The notes beneath the pieces were generated by a model. It was not told where the DNA came from, searched no databases, and saw only the letters and a list, made by a program, of their open reading frames with translations. Of a stretch of 64,000 bases of DNA, positions 52,197 to 64,000 are shown one piece after another (within the stretch, counting starts at the first letter, position 1; the number at the start of each line of letters is the position of its first letter). The position numbers and the translations under genes were made by a program. This DNA comes from Phallusia fumigata. Lineage: Eukaryota; Chordata; Ascidiacea; Phlebobranchia; Ascidiidae. The stretch is from the NCBI GenBank assembly GCA_008931825.1, contig QXVZ01017483.1, forward strand, positions 44,994 to 108,993, given 5' to 3'.

Positions 52197-55100
52197 TTAC
52201 TCAAGAAAACTGCGGTGCCCCCCAGGTCCGTGGTGCATTAATCCAACAACAGCATCAGAATTGCTTGGTCTAAAAATTAAAAAGGTAAAGGTGAAACATG
52301 ATGGTTAAAATAGACTTCCTAAATATCTTTTTTCTAAACTTGCAATTGGGTGAAAATGGTAGTATGTTTTGACAAAACATGGCGCTTCGTATTTGAAAGA
52401 CCTGGCCCGGACGTTTATATGTCATAAATATGACCATATTTAAAAGTATCGGCTAATAAATTGGTAATAACTTAAACTTACATAGAAGTGATTGCCAGTT
52501 AAACGTTGCTCAAAACTATTTTAACATGGTAAGAGACAAACGAAACAAATAAAATGATTTTACCCGGCGTCTGGTAGGAAAGAGTGATCTGCGAAAGACT
52601 TTCTAAAATATCTTCGCCTTCTCGTGTACATCACCATCAGTACAATGACGAAAAATAATAAAATTCCGACCGCAATCCATGGCAGTATCGAAATCACTTC
52701 CTCGCTTGTGGTTTGCTCTAAACGCTTTTGTGATTAGGAATGAGATTTTCGCAAATAAGTTGTGAGTTTGTACACTTACTAATATTTTCGCAGTTGTTTC
52801 CTTCGTAACGTCCCTGACAAAGGCATGACGGCAATCCGTTCGTTGGGTTAATAATACAAATTCCGTTGTTAAGGCAAAATGGTCCGGCGGATAAAGAACA
52901 TGTAGAACGACATACGCGACCCGGCCTGTAAAGTTATTTTAAACATTTGCATTTTGTTTGAGTCACAGGAAGTGTACCAGTTCTCATACATTCGTATTTT
53001 TAATCGATTTCCTTTTTGCCACGCAAAAACCTGTTTCTCATGTACTTCTTCATTTATATGCGTTATTGACCAAATACCTTACTGTTATCTGAGTTATGGG
53101 GCCGCCAGTTTAATGCTGCATGTATTTTTAAACATGGCCAGAACTTACTGAGATGGTTGTATGTCAACATAACCCAACGCACACTGACAAGTGTATGAAC
53201 CAAGTGATAGAGGCGTGCAAATTGCCCTTGCGTCGCACGTGGCGGTTCCAATATAACAAGGATTCTGAACTTGTTGTGTAACTGCAGTATCTGCCGGAGT
53301 AATACAAAATTTAGGACCACACGTCGTGGACTTTAAGTAGCTAAATTAAATCATAAATGCCAGAAGGCTTGTGTATAATGCAACACCAATAAATGATAAT
53401 GATAACAATAGCAATTGTTGAAACCTTACACAGCTTGTCATGGTATGTTTTTTGATAAAATATAGAGTTTACCACTAAAATGTCAGTCAAAAGTAAGTAT
53501 GTGTAACACGTACCCGCTGTTTCAACGCTTACGGCACCAAATTCGTACTGATATAAAAAGTTGGGTTCCACGCCTGATATTTGGCTTGTAAACGTTTTGT
53601 TGTTGATATGTTGTGTGATGGTTTCAATAGCAGTTTGTGCTTTTTTGGCACCACCCACAGATGGGGTAACTTCCACCGCATAGTTCACAACGATACTTCC
53701 GTTGGAAAACCCAAGTATTACCACACGTTTGATAGGAAAGCCAGCAGCCAAAAACAGTTGCGTAATCTAAAAGATAAAATTGTAAAAATAAAAAATATGT
53801 AGTATTGTTGGGTTTGAAATATGTTGTAAAAAAAACTTATCGTCGTTTTTATAAAAACTTACAATTTTTTTCATCGCAAACGTTGTGTAGTTGTAATACG
53901 TAGAAGAAGGATCCAACAATCGTTCGTCAAAAACTAGGTTAGTTACCGCTATTCTTCCAGCATAAAATGTCGAACCTGGAAAAATCACGAATATCGAAAT
54001 CGTTCGATTTAACATCCTGGCTTTTGTCGAAGTAATTACCTGTGCAACTACCATTAACAAATGTCTCGTTGCATTGCGGCAGAACCTTTCCATACGATTT
54101 GGTATAGGTTCTTGGATAATGGCAGTCGAACTGAAGGAACAGAGTGGTGGTCCGATCTATGCCAGATGCAATTGCTCCGGCGTAGGCATGAACACCCACG
54201 CTGAATGTCAGGTGTGACGAATTTTGCTGAAAACAGTTGTGTTACTTTATAGTTTTATCATTAAAAAATAGACTGTTTTTTGTAAGACCAGTTCCATGTT
54301 GAATCTTTGGAATGAGGCTACCTGGATTACAATGTTGCACAGATCTTTGTCGCCAAATGTGAACGATAGTTGGTACATGGGACCATCCGTATATATTGTG
54401 GACCCGTAACAAGACGAGTTTGGAGATGTGCTTGAAACTTCCGCATACGTCATGTCACTTGGTTGTCCAAAAAAGATATCTCCCAAGCCAAAACCGTAAT
54501 GCTTCATAGCACATTTATCGAGCCTACATACATTGAATTTACGTTATAATTTGAGCTACCGTTTGTCTGGGATACAACTTTTTAATTCATGTGAATCAAC
54601 CCGACCCGTATCATACGAAACAGTGAAACGAAAAAATGTGTTTTTTGCCTGACGGTCACAGAACTGTTGTAGCAGTAGATGTCTCTTGTGATCGTTAAGG
54701 CTTGTGTAGATTTGAATGTTATGGGGTCGTTGCAAACACAACCTTGGTTAGTAACACACGTTGAAGTACTTCCACAGCTTGCCTGACTAACAGCTGTTGT
54801 ACAATTGCTCAATGTTTCTAAACAGAAAAACGGCAACATCACAAAAGATCAAATGAATGTTGTTTGCACATAAACCTGTATAGGCTATGTATTACTTTAA
54901 TTAATGACTAAAACGTGTATATTTTTATTGCTACAACGAATTGCCTTGTATCAAAAAATTGCAACTTCAACTTACCAATGGTGCCATTACAATCAGATTG
55001 GCAAACCTGTGTACAGTTGTTACTCCATGTAAGTTTTTTTTCAAATCCCGTACTTTCAGATCCACTGCAAGCCACGTAAAATTCTAAAAACAAAATCATG

Positions 55101-55207
55101 TTATAATCCGCACCTTGCTATGTCACAAAATTTATACTACCTGCATTGCAGCATACAATTGCAACAATAAATAGAAAAACTGCAGAGATACCATGAATAC
55201 TCTCCAT
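52197..55207 (-). CDS. ZP/SEA/EGF transmembrane protein (apparent frameshift)
   Basis: Exons: 55141-55207 (ATG 55207), 54976-55083, 54560-54817, 54322-54523, 54040-54226, 53863-53975, 53510-53766, 53149-53340, 52780-52925, 52564-52717, 52197-52269. Order of parts: signal peptide (MESIHGISAVFLFIVAIVCC), Cys-rich segment, a zona-pellucida-like domain with Cys at LDKCAMK, NSSCYGS, KDLCNIV and FDCHYPR, a SEA-like domain (VTNLVFDERL...IKRVVILGFSNGSIVVNYAV), two EGF-like modules (ICTPL...YTCQCALGY and FCLNNGICI...CLCQGRYEGNNC), one transmembrane helix (ISILPWIAVGILLFFVIVLM) followed by RRRR, and a short tail. About 585 residues. It resembles animal extracellular-coat and mucin-like proteins. Exon 54560-54817 is one base short: the frame changes near 54641 and phases on both sides require an extra base. 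The exon 7 donor at 53509 is weak but is the only one that fits. Confidence 0.75.
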
Positions 55208-56163
55208 CGTAGCATATAGTAAAGAATCTATTTATGTGTGTTGCAGGTACGATCCTACATCCTGTAATCTTTAACCCAATTGAGATGTGTTGTTTTTTTC
55301 CTGTTTCTGTCTTTAAAATATTGCTTCAAAAAATGAAACAAATCGAAGACAAATTAAACACAACCTCATAAGGACATAATTTTTTGCGTTTTTATCCTTT
55401 TTTTCTGTTGCCCAAACCTAATTAGCGTCAAAATTAAATCTAATGCTAACTATATCGACTCCAAAGGATTATTTGTTTTGTTTAACAGGTCGCTTCGTTG
55501 CGTTTCTGCGCAGGAAACACGTCCAACCCAAAATGAATCTTTGCTAATTATACCAAAAATAAACACGAACATCTAAAACTTGTATGTATACGATGTTCTT
55601 CCTGATAAATCAACGCATTGCGCTGCACCAAGCGCATGGGTCCTTGCTGCTAAAAAAACGCGTCTGAGGAAGTTGTGAGTTCCGGTTTACACCTAAAAGC
55701 ATCGCTATTTCTCACGCTGTGGCTGTCGGTGAAAAAAGGTACGGGTAGCAACGATAAATACAATAAAACCCTGCCAAGGTTTTAACGCTGCCCAGATTTC
55801 ACATTTTTTCTCTCACCATGTGTAATATTTACAAACAAAATTAGACCATGCCGAATTATTTTTTTATTCTACTTAAGTGGTTTGGTGTCATTTATGACTT
55901 CATTTAATTGTTACCTGAGTTGCATAAAATATATTTTCAGGAGTAAAAGAAATTCTTGATGTAAAAATATCAGCATTAAATGTAATATTTAAGTAAGACT
56001 TCTTTGCCAAAGCCCATTTATGTGCACATGAATATTTTGGGATCATTTTGTTTTACTAAAATAAAAATGTAAAACAAAGGTAACAACAAAGTGTACAACA
56101 ACAAATAAATTTTCACAAATGCCACAGTGTTATTCCATGTTAACAGCAAAACAAATGTAACAA
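55208..56163. other. Intergenic region upstream of the ZP-type gene
   Basis: A 956-bp gap between two minus-strand genes, expected to hold the ZP-gene promoter. I see only AT-rich sequence with no notable repeat. Confidence 0.5.
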
Positions 56164-56836
56164 TTATGTTGCAAGTTGCAGTTTGACTTTTAAATAATTT
56201 CTTCTGCTTTCAATTGCTTGTTGGACCCACAATAGTTCCATTGTAATATCTCTTTTTTGATTTAGCAGCTCTTTCTTTGACAAACCTGTTGCTTGTGATT
56301 GAGCACAAGCACTAACATTGTAACTGGTAAGAAACTTGTGCATTTCTTCTTCAGACTCATTGTTATTTGTTTGGATAGATCTTTCAGAACCACTGAATGA
56401 ACAATCTGCAACAGGTAAAGTAGTATTTTGATTAGTTAACAAAAAAATCCACAAATATAGCCAGAAAATGAATTACAAACAGCAAAACTGGCATTATTTT
56501 GTATGTTTTATACCTGCAGATTGTTGAAAGAATTCTTTCTTTAAAGGATTGTGAAAATGGTCACTTTTAATTAATACAGGCCTTTTCAAAGAATTTTTTT
56601 CTGTAACTATTCTACATAAATTTGGTGATTTGTTGTATGCATCAGATCCATCAACATTTGCAACAAAATCATGATAGCACTGTTGAACTTCTCCAAAATC
56701 TCTTCGAATTCTGAAACCTCTCCATGTCTTCTAAAAAATACATTATATTTTTTACACACGCCTAAATGGCATCATATAGATTTTTCAATTAACAGCTACT
56801 TACTTGGATTGTAATAGCAGCAAAATTTACTTCCAT
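56164..56836 (-). CDS. IQCC: IQ domain-containing protein C
   Basis: Three exons: 56804-56836 (ATG 56836), 56514-56730, 56164-56405; phases 0 and 1 agree, about 163 residues, far shorter than human IQCC. Exons 1-2 join to form a canonical IQ motif, ITIQKTWRGFRIRRDF, the calmodulin-binding IQxxxRGxxxR pattern. The C-terminal block KRDITMELLWVQQAIESRRN matches the conserved central block of human IQCC (MELLWLQQAINSR). The long vertebrate C-terminal extension is absent. A TTAACAG acceptor-like site lies 45 nt upstream of the ATG, and the frame stays open upstream, so a further 5' exon is possible. Function is poorly defined; calmodulin binding is inferred from the motif. Confidence 0.8.
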
Positions 56837-58309
56837 TTCACACAAAAGTTTTAATAGTCTACTGCCTTTCGCCTCCAAAACTGTTAAGAGTAAGGTATCT
56901 GTATTCCACAAAATAAACATGGATAAAAAGCAAATGGTAACGAACTTTACAAGGCAGTTCAAAAAAATAATGCACAAGAACGAAAATGTACACTTTAAAT
57001 CGACCCCGAATCTAGTAGGTGCAACTGCAAAATATGATTGGACTTCAACTCTCAATGGATAACTAATTGAAACTTTGAAACTTAGTACAACAGCATAACG
57101 TTGCAGAACGCACAAAACGGTTTGTGAATGCATCCACAACGGTAACTAACTGGGCGAATCCGGTATTTTAAAAATATTAAACACCTTAAGGGTATTTTTT
57201 CGTCGCGCAAGGCTGACACTATAGAAATAAAAATTATTAAAAAGCAAAAAAGAGTTTTTTAAATTATTACTACATAGAATACAGTTTTTGGTATTTTGTG
57301 GCGTTACTAATTTTAGATAAGGATCAAACAGTTAAATCTAGTGTAAAGAAAATGACAGTATATAGTTTTTTTAACCCGCAAAATTCATTCTCAGATTGGT
57401 AACGCGCGATACACGCATGAGCGCTCAACGTACAACAGCGGCCAATAGAGGCCTTCTGGAAAGTGGTAACGTACGTTAGAAATTAGAATATATGGAATAC
57501 GGAAGAAGAGGATGCTTGCATAGTAGTAGGTAGGGTAAATCCCTCAGTGGGCACTTCCTGTCACCGTATGTTGTTTAAGTATGGACAAAAATCTTCTGAG
57601 CAGTTTAGACATTTTCCTCATGCTGTGTAGTCATTTTTACTGGAAATTAGGCGGCATATAATTTATAGCCTACACGGAAAGCACTTTTCGGGAGTTTTTA
57701 TTTGGTTTTTAAGTGTCATTGGTTGGCGTAACCTTTAAAATCAGGTTTAAGTTTTTTTGTCAGTTTTAACTAAACTTTACTCAGCACAAGGGAAACCAGT
57801 GATTTTAAAATTTAGACTGTGTTTGTTTTATCACTTGCCTTTATGTCACATGTCAAACGTGCACAAATGTAGCTAAACAAAATACACTGAATACATATTA
57901 ACATCAAAATAAATATGCGCTATGCATGCATGAAACTGCAATCAACATTTAAAGCTATCCCTACAATACCTACTGCTTTTTTGCGAGTAGGGTTTAGGTA
58001 GTACTGCATTAAATGTTAAATGCAGGAGTAGTGACATTGAATTTATGACCTATTGCCGCAAAGTTATCAATTATCATCGTAACTGGAAAAATATTTACAT
58101 GACTTGGATGCTTCTACAGTTTAAACTTTGCAGCAAAACTAGTGAAAAAGTATGCTATTCACCTTTTGTTTTAAAAGGTCAGCATATTGGTATTGCACCT
58201 CTGATTACCTAACTTCTTTGACAAGCAGTGTTATTTCTTTTGTTTGTTATTTTTTAAGGTTCAAGTAGAATTGATTTATTTGCAGACATTGTTTGTCCAA
58301 CCATCCATC
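56837..58309. other. Divergent intergenic region, IQCC/TXNDC16
   Basis: About 1.5 kb between two 5' ends. A CpG-bearing stretch near 57400-57480 (GTAACGCGCGATACACGCAT) could be promoter sequence. No repeat or gene identified. Confidence 0.45.
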
Positions 58310-61300
58310 ATGTTAGCAAATGTTGCTGTTTTGTTACTGTGTCTAAATGTTATAGCTAATGCATTGAAAGTTCCTTACATAAATGATAATGAGTTTAACA
58401 TTAATAAAGAATCATCAACAGGATTCGGTGTGATTTTGCTTCCAAAAACAGGTGACTTAGTAATATGATAGTTTTGTTTTGACACTATGGCAAAGTTTAC
58501 CATTTGTTACAAAACAAATATTTTTGAAAACTTTTTAATTGTTTGCTTTTTAGACAATGAAGCTGTTAATCAATCTCTACAAGTATTGCAGCAAGCATCA
58601 GCAACATTGCAAAAACATGGGACGAATATTGGTGCACTTGACTGTAAAATTTCACAGTCAGATTTGTGTGCTGATCATGCAACCGAGGTTCTTCTATTTA
58701 GGTAAGTTGCTTATGTGTTGCAATTATTTTATTCCAGTGTATTTTGTTTTTAAAGTGCACTGTTAGTTTACAAGATTTTATTATTGACCTTAAAGTTTGC
58801 AGTACCTTTTTACTTTGTGTAGGAATGGTAAGATGGTAGCAGATTTGCTGCCAGACCAAATCACTACACAAGATGAAGCTGAAGGAAACATTCTTCAGTA
58901 AGTTTCTGAAAACAATATTAAACATTAAAACTGTTTTGAAATAAAAAAAAAATTTGTACAGCCTACTTAATCATGAGATATTGGTTCCCATTCAATCTGC
59001 TGATGATTGGGTCTCATTAAGAAAAAAATGTGCTGGAAAATGCAATGTTGTTGTAGTGTATGTAAAGGTCATGGGATCAGAATGTAAGTTGTGTTTACAA
59101 ATGATTGCCTATTTTATTTTAATTGCTACAGAATTTTTTTACCATGATTTTTTACAACTTTTTAGTCCATAACTTCATCGTTCAGTCTGCTCTCAAATGG
59201 AAGGGTAAAATTGAATTTGCATATATTACCGATTTTGAACTTGCTACCTTATTGATGCCAATGTCACAAAAAGTTGGTGACAATGGGGCGGTAAGTAACC
59301 AGAATATATTGTTTTTAAAAACTAACAAGCTTGATTATGTTTTCAATTAACTTGTCCTGTTATTCATAGATTTTTGTGCCATTTGAAGCACTTGCCTGAT
59401 TACATTTTAAAGTCTACACAGAAGCTAATGAACTACTTGTTTGTGGATGAAAAATTTTTTTTTACTTTGTACAATATGATCAAAATGTAAAACACAATGT
59501 AGTTTTTTCTAAAATAACTATACGTTTTGTGTGTTATTGAATACATGTTTGAGGCACTAGTATTTAAAGCTACGTGATGTAATCATCTTTTTCAAACATG
59601 TTTATTACTACCAAGTAGTATTATTGGCCTCAGGCTATTGTCAACGTTCCTGATATTATATTTACCTAGAAATTGTCATTGTAATTCTCATTTTAAGGTG
59701 TGGATATCTATGTGCACAGTTGGTTTGATACATGAAGAGTGTCCACTGGTTGAATTTGTTCATCCACTTAAGTCTGAACTATTGGCCGATACATTTGAAA
59801 ATATGTGCTTTGACCACCAGCTTGTGGTAAGTAGTTTGTTATGTGTACCTTTGTTGCATTTTTTTATTGAAACATGTTTTAATACAGAAAGAAATTGAAG
59901 GAAATGACAAGGCCAGTGTGATATACAACTATGTTGCACAAGTGCAGGAGGAAGGATCTGAAATATTTTTGTTCATAGCTGGCAAGGGAAAAATTGACAG
60001 AGCACGACTTTTAGCAAAGCAAACCTGTGCCAAGTTTTTCTTATCTGCTCGATGTGTTCTAATCAATGGGTATAATGCAACTTTTATACATTTTTTGTAT
60101 TTTAGTTCAATTTTTTAACTTTTTATAACAACACAGAGAAGTGTCCAAAAGTGTTGCATCCAATGTGGTACAAAACAACAGAATTCATGTCACAATTATT
60201 GGACACGTAAGAGTATTATATTTAAATTCTGCCTTTAGATAAATTCAAAACAAGGCAAATGATGTTTTAATTGTGTTCAGGCTGAATCAGGACAAAGTGG
60301 AAATTTTCTTTTGAGTGAAACAATTGAAGAAGTTCAAGAAAATTACCAATTGTTAACAAAGGATCAAAGAGAAAATGAAGATAATGAACAAAATGAAGAT
60401 GACAATGGAAAGGATAAAACTGAAGAAAATGATGCAAATGAAGAGCCTGAAATCGAAAGTAACAATAATATTTTAAATTTTTTTATGTATGTTGCAGTAT
60501 ACAATTCACACTAATGCTAACAAGCTTCTGTTTGTAGTTGAAACAACACAGGATGATCCAGTGGCATTTTCTGTACACACCAGTAGAAAATTACTTGATT
60601 TGTACCTGTATGACTTTAAAACACTTCCGAGACTGACAGATGTTACGTATGAAGAAGTTATCAATGGAACAGAATTTGCAGTTGTGCTTTTTACATTGGA
60701 ATGTAAGTTTATTTAGTTTTATAATAACAGCAAGTTCTTATGAGTTTATTTTTTATTTTAGTCAACCCTAAGTCACTTGCTGCTCTGTCCATTTACTCAG
60801 AAATCCATGAAAGTTACACAAGTAAGTTTTGATGGTAGCACTTGACTTTTGAAAAATTAAGTTAAAACAGCTTTTTGTGTAGAAAAACAAATGGTGTCAC
60901 CTCTGTACCGTGTCGAGTGCTTTGATTGGCCGGATATATGCAAAATAGAAGATTTGCACACATTTCCAAGGATGTTTTTTTACCGACAAAATGAAGAAAG
61001 AATTGCCCATGAGTATAAAGGCATGTGGTCTGCACATCACATGACCCAATCCATTAACCAGTAAGTTTTTTCCAAGCTGTCGGGCTTGCAACTGGATTAA
61101 CCACTTCCTTCCTGGCTTCTTTTTGTCCAGATGTTTTTACCAGAAATGAGAGTGCATGCTTGGTAGAGTCCTGTAGACTTATCTTCAAACTAGATATTTT
61201 CTCTCATGTTTGCATTTTATTTTTTGTAGTTATTCAATGCCTTGGCCGATAATGGGACTCAAAGACAAACTGCTTGAAAACCTTTCTGAGGACAATGATA

Positions 61301-62770
61301 TAGTTATTGGTATTGTCGACACAAAAACAGGTCATTTTTTCTTTTTTGGATTCTGGACATTTCACCTTAAATTCCTACTGTCCACTTATGTACAAACAAA
61401 AAATTAGCAGTACACCTGAACAAATTTTCTAACCATGTTCATTTTGCAGGCGAAGAAGAGTTTGTTAAGGCTGCAAGATATTATGGAAATAGAGCATCAT
61501 TTTTGATGGTTAAAGATGAGGATGCAAAAATTATGTAACTATGTTATTTTTTTTCTTTTACAGTAGCAAAAATACTAGTACTTAGGGTCAAAATTTAAAA
61601 AAAATTTGCTTCTAATCATTGGCAACAACTGACAATATATGCCCTTGATTAAACAGTACTGGACCTATGTAAACAAAATCATTTTTGTCCAGTGCTGATG
61701 CAGATGATATCAAGAGCTGGAAGGGAATGAATCTTTTAATTCAAAACACTGTTGACCATTCTATGCAGCCAATTCCCTTCAACAGCTTTTCTGACATTCA
61801 AAAGTTTATGGAACCTCCAGCTGACAACCAATGGGTATTTAAACATAAGTAACTTCGTCACTGTCAAATATCATAAAGCTTGATAAAAGATAGGAAATAA
61901 ATATTGATTCTTGTAAAAAATCCATGTCATGACTGTTTCAAGATTAAAAAAGCTACCAAAGTATTTAAGTGTACAGTTAATCATTATGCTAATTATCCAT
62001 GAATAGTGTTTATTTAATGTCTTTGCTGCACTTTTTAGAGTGAAATAACAGTTGCCAACTTTGAGAACATATTGGGTGAGGGAAAGCCATTGGTGATTCA
62101 GTACATTAACCAAAGTTCCACTGGTATTAAAAGGCAAAATGCTTTGTCAAAAAAACTGAAGGGAATGGCATCAAATAGAGAAATTACCTCTAAAGTTATT
62201 TTATCATGGATGGACTTGTGAGTTTCATAGTTTGGTTAAGTTTACAAGTTTACACAATATTTGGCTTAGCTCGTAAGGTAATATAGATGTACTATGTACA
62301 TCAACTGGCTTATTTCTCTCATAATTGACAAGTGTTTTACACGGAAACTAAAAAAGTATTTATGCATACATATGGGTCCCTAGATTTTGCAAAATAAAAA
62401 TGTAAAATAGTTGGGTGGCTATATAAAAGTTTGGGAAGCACTCCTATGGGGTGAATGTAAAACATTCATCGGGTATTTTCACTCAAACTGATTTTGTGCA
62501 ATTCTTAGGTCAGCTGGATCTATTGGGGAGTATGTGTGGTACATGTACTCTGGGGCAAAATCAGTGCAACTGCCTCTTGCATTTCTTAACAAAAAGGTTT
62601 GTGTTCGAATGAAAATATATACAATGCAATACTTCTGAATGAATGTCTGTTATGTAAACAATTTGCACAGGAGAACTCTGTAGTTATTGCCTCTTTCGAT
62701 AAAGTCCCAAGCACAGATGAAATCACTTTGTGGATTAACCGATGTCTCAATGGGGAAGAACCACCCTCCT
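58310..62770 (+). CDS. TXNDC16: Thioredoxin domain-containing protein 16 (3' end missing)
   Basis: ER-luminal/secreted protein with several thioredoxin-like folds. Eighteen exons, all phase-consistent: 58310-58451, 58554-58701, 58823-58897, 58962-59083, 59166-59290, 59698-59826, 59888-60069, 60137-60206, 60281-60458, 60538-60702, 60762-60821, 60883-61060, 61230-61330, 61450-61534, 61693-61834, 62039-62217, 62509-62596, 62671-62770. The start MLANVAVLLLCLNVIANALK is a signal peptide. The segment VECFDWPDICKIEDLHTFPR with following MFFYRQNEE matches human TXNDC16 NCADWSDVC...FPIIKMYKKGE, a thioredoxin fold without CxxC. Exon 9 is strongly acidic (Glu/Asp/Asn-rich), as in the human middle region. 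About 700 residues are present; exon 18 ends with a good GTAAGT donor but no following exon is found before the N at 63227. Confidence 0.85.
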
Positions 62771-63226
62771 GTAAGTGCCACAAGTTTTTTACTTTACCAA
62801 GAATACACTTGCATGCTCAATAATGCGTCGTCCGAATTTCTTTGCACACATACTAGATGGTTTACCGATTGGTGACCCCAAACTTAAAATGATCGGCAAA
62901 CTAACTATCACTACAGCCCCAAAATACGTTTTTAAACGCTGACTGTTCTGCCGCAAACGAAAAACGACGCGACCCGAAGAAAATGTTTGGCAGCATTAGC
63001 AAAAATTCTGCCACTCGTTTTATTTGTACGTTTGTGGTGGCGTGGAGGGAAGGCCTTTTATTTGCAAACGTTTTTTACAACTTTTGCACGTGATTATAAC
63101 GACCGCACGTCTGACATTACAAGAGGTTATAAATGGAGGTTACAAATGGAAATCAACCAAAGTTACACTTATACAAGTCACAGGGTACTTCTTAAACAGC
63201 CCTTTTAGTGTTGTTTTGTTAATTGC
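62771..63226. other. Sequence after the last visible TXNDC16 exon
   Basis: Expected to be an intron. The part around 62925-62985 (AAACGCTGACTGTTCTGCCG, then AAAACGACGCGACC) resembles 15240-15290, so it contains a repeat. CAGCATTAG(C/G)AAAAATTC here near 62991 also occurs near 22534. It ends at the N at 63227. Confidence 0.4.
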
Positions 63227-63227
63227 N

Positions 63228-63869
63228 CAGTTGATCATGGTGTATAATGGATGCTTCATCAGAACTGTCTTCCATAGCAACTCGGGCATATTCTCCATAA
63301 GTTGTCCCTCCCTGCATAAAATAAAACCAAATTTCATCAAATAAAGGCCAAAAATAAAAGCAATACTCCCACTAAACCAAATTGCACACAACAAGCAAAA
63401 ACCAAAAGAAAAACTGCAGTAATGTTTGAAAGTAAAACCAAGGTTGCCAAATAAAACAAACAATGTTTAAGTCGAAAAGAAATCATATAATGCCAAGAAC
63501 TGGAACTCAAAGATTTTTTTGATGTTAGTAAGAAAAGCAAAGGTTGCTGATCAAAATGTATGCAAACACAAGTTAAATTATGTTTTTGGCAATATTGGCA
63601 AGAGTTGTAAACATGGGTTTAAAAGATCATATATTTGTTTTTTTTAAATAATTCCTGGAAGACTGCATTCCAGGTCAATTTTATTGGCAATGTTTGTTCA
63701 CTGCCCAGTTGTTCTGACAGTCAATCGCACTAAATTCCAGAAGTAGACAAATCATGCCCATAAGAACAGAAAACGGCACATGCCTTTTACATGCCATGAC
63801 ATACCCCACGTTGAGCATGAGAGAAGTCTGTACTGTCGGAATTGTACACAGGATCAACAAGGACCACAT
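63228..63869 (-). CDS. Possible exons of an unidentified membrane protein
   Basis: A minus-strand acceptor TTTATTTTATGCAG (near 63318) precedes an open stretch reading GGTTYGEYARVAMEDSSDEA that runs to the N. Upstream, a frame at 63681-63869 encodes hydrophobic sequence (SLLILCTIPTVQTSLMLNVG, then FSVLMGMICLLLEF) that could be membrane helices. I cannot join these with confidence or name a family. The hydrophobic frame between them may be repeat-derived, since similar sequence occurs near 44450. Confidence 0.25.
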
Positions 63870-64000
63870 ACTACAATTGCATTTAAATGACGGTCAAAAT
63901 ATATCATACTATAATTATATATTAGTGACCCTTTTTAGCAAAACGTCACTCAAGTCAAGCAGTTTTCTGACAAGAACTAAAGTTATGTTAACTATCCAAA

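Overview
The window is animal nuclear DNA: AT-rich, with many short GT-AG introns, AATAAA signals, and many small DNA-transposon and SINE-like repeats. The protein sequences, gene density and high allelic divergence fit a tunicate, most likely a Ciona species; I infer this from compactness, repeat style and probable trans-splice acceptors, not from a diagnostic marker. Exons were joined by hand by matching reading frame, intron phase and splice consensus.

Layout: (1) 519-4906 (-), 5' part of a small single-pass membrane protein resembling the synaptotagmin-14/16 N-terminus. (2) 10492-13777 (+), RAB1A. (3) 13778-18196, convergent intergenic stretch with an unexplained GC-richer block. (4) 18197-21222 (-), secreted/ER JmjC (cupin-8) oxygenase-like protein with a C-terminal EF-hand. 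(5) 21223-25308, repeat-rich spacer. (6) 25309-26620 (+), COA8. (7) 26795-29599 (-), COQ6. (8) 31290-36274 (-), ABCB10. (9) 38737-42576 (+), MTG1. (10) 43013-43696 (-), RPAIN. (11) 44694-47094 (+), NDUFAF7. (12) 47191-51581 (-), immunoglobulin-superfamily surface protein, probably GPI-anchored. (13) 52197-55207 (-), ZP/SEA/EGF transmembrane protein. (14) 56164-56836 (-), IQCC. (15) 58310-62770 (+), TXNDC16, 3' end missing. The last ~0.8 kb may hold exons of an unidentified membrane protein.

Five consecutive loci within 22 kb (COA8, COQ6, ABCB10, MTG1, NDUFAF7, interrupted only by RPAIN) encode mitochondrial proteins for complex IV assembly, ubiquinone synthesis, inner-membrane transport, mitoribosome assembly and complex I assembly. 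COQ6 follows ABCB10 on the same strand with only ~0.2 kb between coding regions, so they could be an operon.

Three of the four single N characters (30998, 47756, 50673) sit exactly between two near-identical copies of the same sequence. These local duplications are best read as unmerged haplotype overlaps in the assembly, not real gene duplications. I found no clearly new multi-gene system. The most unusual items are the JmjC+EF-hand gene with an intron bounded by a 9-bp direct repeat, a GC-AG intron in NDUFAF7, a likely one-base frameshift in the ZP gene, and an intron-dwelling repeat family with internal ~125-130 bp units.
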